Source: Mycobacterium barrassiae (GTDB taxonomy: Bacteria > Actinomycetota > Actinomycetes > Mycobacteriales > Mycobacteriaceae). From it: DNA of 64,000 bases. The notes under the pieces were generated by a model. It was not told where the DNA came from, made no database searches, and saw nothing but the letters and a program-made list of their open reading frames with translations. A program made the position numbers and the translations under genes. Each line of letters opens with the position of its first letter. Position 1 is the stretch's first letter. The stretch is taken from contig NZ_JACKUK010000023.1 of the NCBI RefSeq assembly GCF_025822765.1, positions 186,001 to 250,000 of the forward strand, in the 5' to 3' direction. Positions 59,110-64,000 of the stretch are shown piece by piece.

Positions 59110-60933
59110 TCAGGCGGCGGTACGTACGACGTCGGTGAGGTTGTCCGCGCGCAGCTGCGCCAGCCGAACCGCGGGCGCGCGGAGATGGTCCGCCAGCTGC
59201 TCCGCCAAACCCAGTCGGACATAGGAGGTTTCGCAGTCCACGACGACCGCGGCCGCCCCCTCGGCGACCAGCCGGGCAGCCGCCTCTCTCGTGCGGCCCA
59301 ACGGATCCGGGCCGCCGGTGGCGCGTCCGTCGGTGAGCACGACCACCAGGCTGCGGCGGGCACGGTCACGCGCCTTCTCCCTGACCACGACGTCGCGCGC
59401 GGCCAGTAGGCCCTGCGCCAGTGGTGTTTTGCCTCCGGTGTCGAAGCGGGCCAGTCGCCGGCCTGCGATGTGCACCGACGAGGTCGGCGGCAACAGCAGT
59501 CGCGCGTCGTCTTGGCGGAACGTGATCACGGCGACCTTGTCGCGCCGCTGGTAGGCGTCGCGCAGCAGTGACAACGCGGCCCCGCTGACCGCCGCCATCC
59601 GGTCGCGGGCCGCCATCGAGCCCGAGGCGTCGACCACGAAGATCACCAGATTGCCTTCGCGGCCTTCACGAACGGCGTGGCGCACGTCATCGACCATCGG
59701 CCGGGGGCGCCCGGGCGCACGCTGATGCCCCGCCGCGGCCAGCAGCGTCCCGAACACGTGCAGCCCGTGACCGTCAGCGACATTCGTCGTCGACGACACG
59801 ACGGTGCCGGTGCGGTTGCGCGCTCGCGACCTGCGTCCCGGTGCTCCCTCTCCCACGCCGGGGACGACGAGCGCCCGGGTCCGGAACACTGCGGACGGTG
59901 GCGCGCTGGGACGGGCGGCTGAACTCGAATTCCCCTGCGGCACAGGGTGGTCGGACATATCGCCATTGGACGGCTGGCCACCGCCGGGCGGGTCGGGGTC
60001 GGGCTCCTGGTCGGCGGACTCCCCCGCCTGCTGCATCGCCTCGTCGAGTTGTTCTGGATTCAGGCCGGGGTCGTCGAAAGGGTCGCGGCGACGCCGGTGC
60101 GGCAGCGCGAGTTCGGCCGCCACCCGGATGTCCTCCTCCGCGACGGTGTCCGCCCCACGCCAGGCGGCGTGCGCGACCGCCGTGCGGGCCACCACCAGAT
60201 CGGCCCGCATACCGTCGACGTCGAACGCCGCGCACAGGGCGGCGATTCGTCGTAATTCGCTGTCCGGCAACTCAACCGAGCCGATCCTGTCGCGGGCCGC
60301 GGCGACGCGGTTGGCCAGTTCGGCGTCGGCGGCCGCGTAGCGTTCGGCGAAGCCGGCCGGGTCGGCCTCGAACGCCATCCGCTGCCGTACGACCTCGACC
60401 CGGACGTCGACATCGCGGGAGGCGTGCACGTCGACGGTCAGTCCGAACCGGTCGAGCAACTGCGGACGCAGTTCGCCCTCTTCGGGATTCATGGTTCCGA
60501 CGAGCACGAAGCGCGCTTCGTGGCTGTGCGAGACGCCGTCGCGCTCGACATGCACCCGGCCCATCGCGGCGGCGTCGAGAAGCACGTCGACCAGGTGGTC
60601 GTGCAGCAGGTTGACCTCGTCGACATACAGCACGCCGCCGTGGGCGCGGGCCAAAAGGCCGGGCGAGAACGCATGCTCACCGTCGCGCAGCACCTTTTGC
60701 AGGTCCAGCGAGCCGACCACGCGGTCCTCGGTCGCACCGATCGGCAACTCGACCAGCGCCGCACCGTCCACCGCCTCCAGCACCTTGGCGAGACCACGCA
60801 CGGCGGTCGACTTCGCCGTGCCCTTCTCCCCCCGGATCAGTACGCCGCCGATCTCAGGGCGCACCGCGCACAGCAGCAGCGCCAGACGCAGCCGGTCATG
60901 GCCGACGATCGCGCTGAACGGATAGGTCGTCAT
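59110..60933 (-). CDS. ChlI/ChlD-type metal chelatase subunit (AAA+ and vWA)
   Basis: A 607-residue fusion of an AAA+ domain (Walker [10 protein letters not shown] near 36, Walker [11 protein letters not shown]) and a C-terminal von Willebrand A domain with MIDAS DASGSM near 436, joined by an acidic Pro/Gly linker. Equivalent to Rv2850c. With a large CobN subunit, not seen here, such proteins insert cobalt into hydrogenobyrinate; magnesium-chelatase naming is historical. ATG 60933 overlaps the GNAT gene stop (ATGA). Confidence 0.92.
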   Translation of the reverse strand: MTTYPFSAIVGHDRLRLALLLCAVRPEIGGVLIRGEKGTAKSTAVRGLAKVLEAVDGAALVELPIGATEDRVVGSLDLQKVLRDGEHAFSPGLLARAHGGVLYVDEVNLLHDHLVDVLLDAAAMGRVHVERDGVSHSHEARFVLVGTMNPEEGELRPQLLDRFGLTVDVHASRDVDVRVEVVRQRMAFEADPAGFAERYAAADAELANRVAAARDRIGSVELPDSELRRIAALCAAFDVDGMRADLVVARTAVAHAAWRGADTVAEEDIRVAAELALPHRRRRDPFDDPGLNPEQLDEAMQQAGESADQEPDPDPPGGGQPSNGDMSDHPVPQGNSSSAARPSAPPSAVFRTRALVVPGVGEGAPGRRSRARNRTGTVVSSTTNVADGHGLHVFGTLLAAAGHQRAPGRPRPMVDDVRHAVREGREGNLVIFVVDASGSMAARDRMAAVSGAALSLLRDAYQRRDKVAVITFRQDDARLLLPPTSSVHIAGRRLARFDTGGKTPLAQGLLAARDVVVREKARDRARRSLVVVLTDGRATGGPDPLGRTREAAARLVAEGAAAVVVDCETSYVRLGLAEQLADHLRAPAVRLAQLRADNLTDVVRTAA

Positions 60934-61376
60934 GACTTGACCATCGGGACGTGCGGGATGCCGTCGTCCAGGAATTCCGCTCCGTCGCGCACGAATCCGT
61001 GCCGCGCGTACATCTCCTCGAGATAGGTCTGCGCATTGATGCGGCACGGGTAGTCGCCGACCTCGGCGAGCGCGGCCTGCATCAGCCGGGTGGTGTGCCC
61101 CTGGCCGCGCTGGTCGCGTTTGGTGCAGACCCGACCGATGCGAAAGCCCTTTTGACCGCCGGGATGCTCTTCCATGAGCCGCAAGGTGGAAATGACCTCT
61201 CCGTCGGGCCCCTCGAGCCAGAAGTGCCGAGTTTCGGTGAGCAGGTCGCGTCCGTCCAGTTCGGGGTACGGGGTGGCCTGCTCGACGACGAACACCTCGA
61301 CGCGCAGCTTGAGCAGTTCGTAGAGCGTCTCGGCGTCCAGGTCCTTGGCCCAGCTTCGGCGCAGCGCAACCGTCAT
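60930..61376 (-). CDS. ElaA-like GNAT acetyltransferase
   Basis: A 148-residue GNAT protein: [24 protein letters not shown] is the ElaA family opening, and the acetyl-CoA loop is [18 protein letters not shown]. Substrate unknown. First gene of the cobalamin operon by position, coupled to the chelatase gene. In M. tuberculosis mqo lies beyond it; here the region upstream holds an unrelated hydrolase start. Confidence 0.87.
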   Translation of the reverse strand: MTVALRRSWAKDLDAETLYELLKLRVEVFVVEQATPYPELDGRDLLTETRHFWLEGPDGEVISTLRLMEEHPGGQKGFRIGRVCTKRDQRGQGHTTRLMQAALAEVGDYPCRINAQTYLEEMYARHGFVRDGAEFLDDGIPHVPMVKS

Positions 61377-61558
61377 CCGGCGCTCACCGGCCGAACGCGG
61401 TCCGCGACACCCCGGTCCATGGCTACCTGCGGGTCAGACACCCGTTCGATCACCCTCCGTGGTCGGTTATGTATCGGCTTGGCGGGTTTCAGGTTATCCC
61501 GCTGGCATCCCCCGACGTTGGCCCAGGTCGGCTGCGGCCCACGACTAAGGTGGCTCTC

Positions 61559-62587
61559 GTGACCGAGTGGGAGCCAGACGTGCTGGCCGGTTACCGGCAG
61601 CAGACGTTCGACCTGGGGCCTGATCCCGACGGCGAGGGAAACCTCGTCGCCACCCTGGTGCGCCGCGGCGAGGCGCGTCCCACGGCCAGCCACGCCGTTC
61701 TGGTGGTGCACGGTTTCACCGACTACTTCTTCCATACCCAGCTGGCCGATCACTTCGCCGATCGCGGGTTTGCCTTTTACGCACTAGACCTGCATAAATG
61801 CGGTCGATCGTGGCGCGAGGGCCAGACGCCGCACTTCACCACCGACCTGGCCCGTTACGACAACGAGCTGACGCGTGCACTGGACATCATCAACGCCGAG
61901 ACCGGCGCCGACGTGCTCGTCTACGGTCACTCGGCGGGCGGGCTCATCGTGTCGCTGTACCTGGACCGGCTGCACCGCCGCGGCCTGACGCAGCGCAAAC
62001 GCGTCAGCGGACTGGTGCTCAACAGTCCCTGGCTGGATCTTCAGGGCCCCTCGGTGCTTCGCGCCAAACCCACCGGCGCCGCGATCGCCGCGCTGTCACG
62101 GATGCGCAAGCTGTCCGTCGTGCGTTCGCCCACCCCTGGCGGTTACGGCACGACGCTGCACCGCGACTACTACGGCGAATTCGAATACGACCTCAGATGG
62201 AAGCCGATCGGCGGGTTTCCGGTCACGTTCGGCTGGATCCACGCGATCCGGCGGGGACACGCCAGGCTGCACCGCGGGCTCGACGTCGGTGTGCCCAACC
62301 TGATCCTGCGCTCCGATCGCAGCGTGCGCGAGGTGAAGGATCCCGACGCGATCCAACGCGGCGACGCCGTGTTGGACGTCAAACAGATCGCCCGCTGGGC
62401 CGGATGCATCGGCAACCGGACCACCGTCGTACCGATAGTCGACGCCAAGCACGACGTGTTCCTATCCGTGCCCGAGGCGCGACAGGCCGCCTACGACGAA
62501 CTCGATCGCTGGCTCGACACCAATTTTTCCGAGAGCGCGAAGAATTCCGAACCTCCTGCGCGCCAACACAACCCGAACAAAGGGTGA
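61559..62587 (+). CDS. Serine aminopeptidase S33-type alpha/beta hydrolase
   Basis: A 342-residue alpha/beta hydrolase like Rv2854. Oxyanion loop VVHGFTDYFF, nucleophile elbow YGHSAGG (Ser near 124) and catalytic histidine in VDAKHDVFLS. Monoglyceride lipase-like fold; substrate unknown. GTG 61559 is chosen with AAGGTGG seven bases upstream; the upstream in-frame residues look non-coding. The 182 bases between it and the divergent GNAT gene show no gene. mtr follows after four bases. Confidence 0.86.
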   Translation: MTEWEPDVLAGYRQQTFDLGPDPDGEGNLVATLVRRGEARPTASHAVLVVHGFTDYFFHTQLADHFADRGFAFYALDLHKCGRSWREGQTPHFTTDLARYDNELTRALDIINAETGADVLVYGHSAGGLIVSLYLDRLHRRGLTQRKRVSGLVLNSPWLDLQGPSVLRAKPTGAAIAALSRMRKLSVVRSPTPGGYGTTLHRDYYGEFEYDLRWKPIGGFPVTFGWIHAIRRGHARLHRGLDVGVPNLILRSDRSVREVKDPDAIQRGDAVLDVKQIARWAGCIGNRTTVVPIVDAKHDVFLSVPEARQAAYDELDRWLDTNFSESAKNSEPPARQHNPNKG

Positions 62588-62591
62588 GATC

Positions 62592-64000
62592 ATGGACCAT
62601 TTCGACATCGCGATCATCGGCACCGGTTCGGGCAACTCCATCCTCGATGAACGGTACGAGGACAAGCGGGTGGCGATCTGCGAGCAGGGGGTGTTCGGCG
62701 GGACCTGCCTCAACGTCGGCTGCATCCCCACGAAGATGTTCGTGTACTCCGCCGGTGTCGCTCAACAGATAAGGGAGTCGTCGCAATACGGCATCGATGC
62801 TCACATCGACGAGATTCGCTGGGCCGACATCGTCTCGCGAGTGTTCGGCCGCATCGATCCGATCGCCGCCGGCGGGGAGAACTACCGTCGGTCATCGCCG
62901 AACGTGAGGGTCTTCGCCAGCCACACCCGTTTCACGCCGACAAAACCCGACGGCCGCTACGCGTTTCGCACCGAGGACGGCGATGAGTTCACCTCCGACC
63001 AGGTGGTCATCGCGGCGGGCTCGCGGGCCGTCGTGCCGGAGGCCGTCACGGCGTGCGGGGTGAACTACCACACCAGCGACACCATCATGCGCATCGCGGA
63101 CGTGCCCGAGCACCTGGTCATCATCGGCGGCGGTTTCATCGCATGCGAGTTCGCCCATATCTTTTCGGCTCTCGGCAGCCATGTGACGCTGCTGATCCGC
63201 GGCGGCACCCTGCTGCGCGGCCACGACGACGACATCGCCATGCGCTTCACCGACATCGCGTCGAGGAAATGGGAGATCCGCAACCACCACGAGCTGGCCG
63301 ACGCACACAACGTCGGCGACGGCGTGGAGATCACGTGCACGGACGGCACGAAGGTGCGCGGCGACGCCCTGCTGGTCGCCACGGGGCGCATACCCAACGG
63401 TGATCGGCTCGACGCCGAACTTGCCGGGGTGAAGGTCAACGCCAACGGCCAGGTCGTGGTCGACCAGTACCAGCGCACCACCGCGCGCGGGGTGTTCGCA
63501 CTCGGCGACGTGTCGTCGGACTATCAACTCAAGCATGTGGCCAACCACGAGGCCCGAAGGGTGAAACACAATCTGTTGCAGGACTGGGACGACACCGACG
63601 CGCTGATGCCGTCAGACCATCGCAACGTGCCGTCCGCGGTGTTCACCGACCCGCAGATCGCCAGCGTCGGCCTAACGGAAAATGAAGCTCGGGCAAAGGG
63701 TTTCAGAATCAAGGTGAAGATTCAGGACTTCGGCGACGTCGCGTACGGCTGGGCGATGGAGGACACGACGGGGATCGCGAAGATCATCGTCGACGACGAC
63801 AGCGGCCTGATCCTCGGCGCACACATCATGGGGCACCAGGCGTCATCACTGATTCAGCCGGTGATCCAGGCGATGAACTTCGGCCTGCCCGCCCAGGACA
63901 TGGCCCGCGGCCAGTACTGGATTCATCCGGCGTTGCCCGAGGTGATCGAGAATGCGCTGCTGGCGATCTGCGGCGAACCGCCCTGGCCCCCTTCGAAGCG
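62592..64000 (+). CDS. mtr: Mycothione reductase, cut by window edge
   Basis: 469 residues visible of a flavoprotein disulfide reductase that regenerates mycothiol with NADPH, the mycobacterial glutathione reductase counterpart. N-terminal FAD motif IIGTGSGNS, redox pair GGTCLNVGCIPTK (Cys 39 and 44), NAD(P)H motif IIGGGFIACEFA, and the catalytic His in the C-terminal YWIHPALPEV. M. tuberculosis Mtr is about 459 residues, so only a short extension is missing. No stop is seen. Confidence 0.95.
   Translation, partial: MDHFDIAIIGTGSGNSILDERYEDKRVAICEQGVFGGTCLNVGCIPTKMFVYSAGVAQQIRESSQYGIDAHIDEIRWADIVSRVFGRIDPIAAGGENYRRSSPNVRVFASHTRFTPTKPDGRYAFRTEDGDEFTSDQVVIAAGSRAVVPEAVTACGVNYHTSDTIMRIADVPEHLVIIGGGFIACEFAHIFSALGSHVTLLIRGGTLLRGHDDDIAMRFTDIASRKWEIRNHHELADAHNVGDGVEITCTDGTKVRGDALLVATGRIPNGDRLDAELAGVKVNANGQVVVDQYQRTTARGVFALGDVSSDYQLKHVANHEARRVKHNLLQDWDDTDALMPSDHRNVPSAVFTDPQIASVGLTENEARAKGFRIKVKIQDFGDVAYGWAMEDTTGIAKIIVDDDSGLILGAHIMGHQASSLIQPVIQAMNFGLPAQDMARGQYWIHPALPEVIENALLAICGEPPWPPSK

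Noticed and set aside
61377-61558. Cobalamin riboswitch upstream of the cobalamin operon
   Set aside because: No B12-box-like conserved sequence was recognised by eye; a covariance search would be needed to exclude it fully.

Overview
The window is high-GC actinobacterial DNA with the gene order of a Mycobacterium/Mycolicibacterium chromosome. From memory of M. tuberculosis H37Rv, most genes fall in the same order as the interval from about Rv2744c to Rv2855: pspA-clgR-pgsA3-argA-ftsK, rnj-dapA-thyX, dfrA-thyA, dapB, aldR/ald, pepR-gpsI-lppU-rpsO-ribF, sirR, truB-pptT-pptH, nrnA-rbfA-infB-ylxR-nusA-rimP, proS, efpA, cysG-cobB-cobO-chlD and mtr. The mycofactocin-type dehydrogenase, mycothione reductase, PptT/PptH pair and coexisting ThyA and ThyX support this. 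A chromosomal SDN-type class A beta-lactamase next to pepR and ald, several genes absent from the M. tuberculosis interval, and the lack of a CRISPR locus suggest an environmental or rapidly growing Mycolicibacterium. Species cannot be named from the sequence alone.

Layout. 1-10 kb: envelope stress (clgR, pspA), phospholipid (pgsA3), arginine (argA) and chromosome segregation (ftsK) genes, a small + strand trio ending in a mycofactocin-type SDR, then the minus-strand thyX-dapA-rnj unit. 10-14.5 kb: zinc-ribbon protein, a deaminase, and the thyA-dfrA-AlkX-like glycosylase unit. 14.5-19.4 kb: accessory block with a CitE-like lyase, a DUF222/HNH nuclease and a hydrolase-flavodoxin-hydrolase set. 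19.4-29.7 kb: dapB, the aldR/ald switch, bla, pepR, the RNA-decay and ribosome genes gpsI-lppU-rpsO, and ribF. 29.7-33 kb: a metal regulator and the coupled truB-pptT-pptH operon. 33-38.3 kb: a secreted protein behind a KstR-like box, then a sulfotransferase/unknown-protein pair facing a TetR regulator and a CocE-type hydrolase. 38.3-41.9 kb: a variable stretch with an AT-rich patch, small secreted proteins and an IS110-family remnant. 42-50 kb: the rimP-nusA-ylxR-infB-rbfA-nrnA-dinF translation operon. 50-64 kb: proS, two QacA-type exporters in tandem, the cobalamin/siroheme operon, and mycothione reductase running off the right edge.

The recurrent structural theme is genome compactness. Most operon joints use 1-4 base stop/start overlaps. 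Several convergent pairs share or abut stop codons with no room for a terminator, while six other 3' ends carry long inverted repeats. Four of these six fall into two sequence families, each found at distant positions in the window. Several divergent promoters contain exact palindromes that look like operators.
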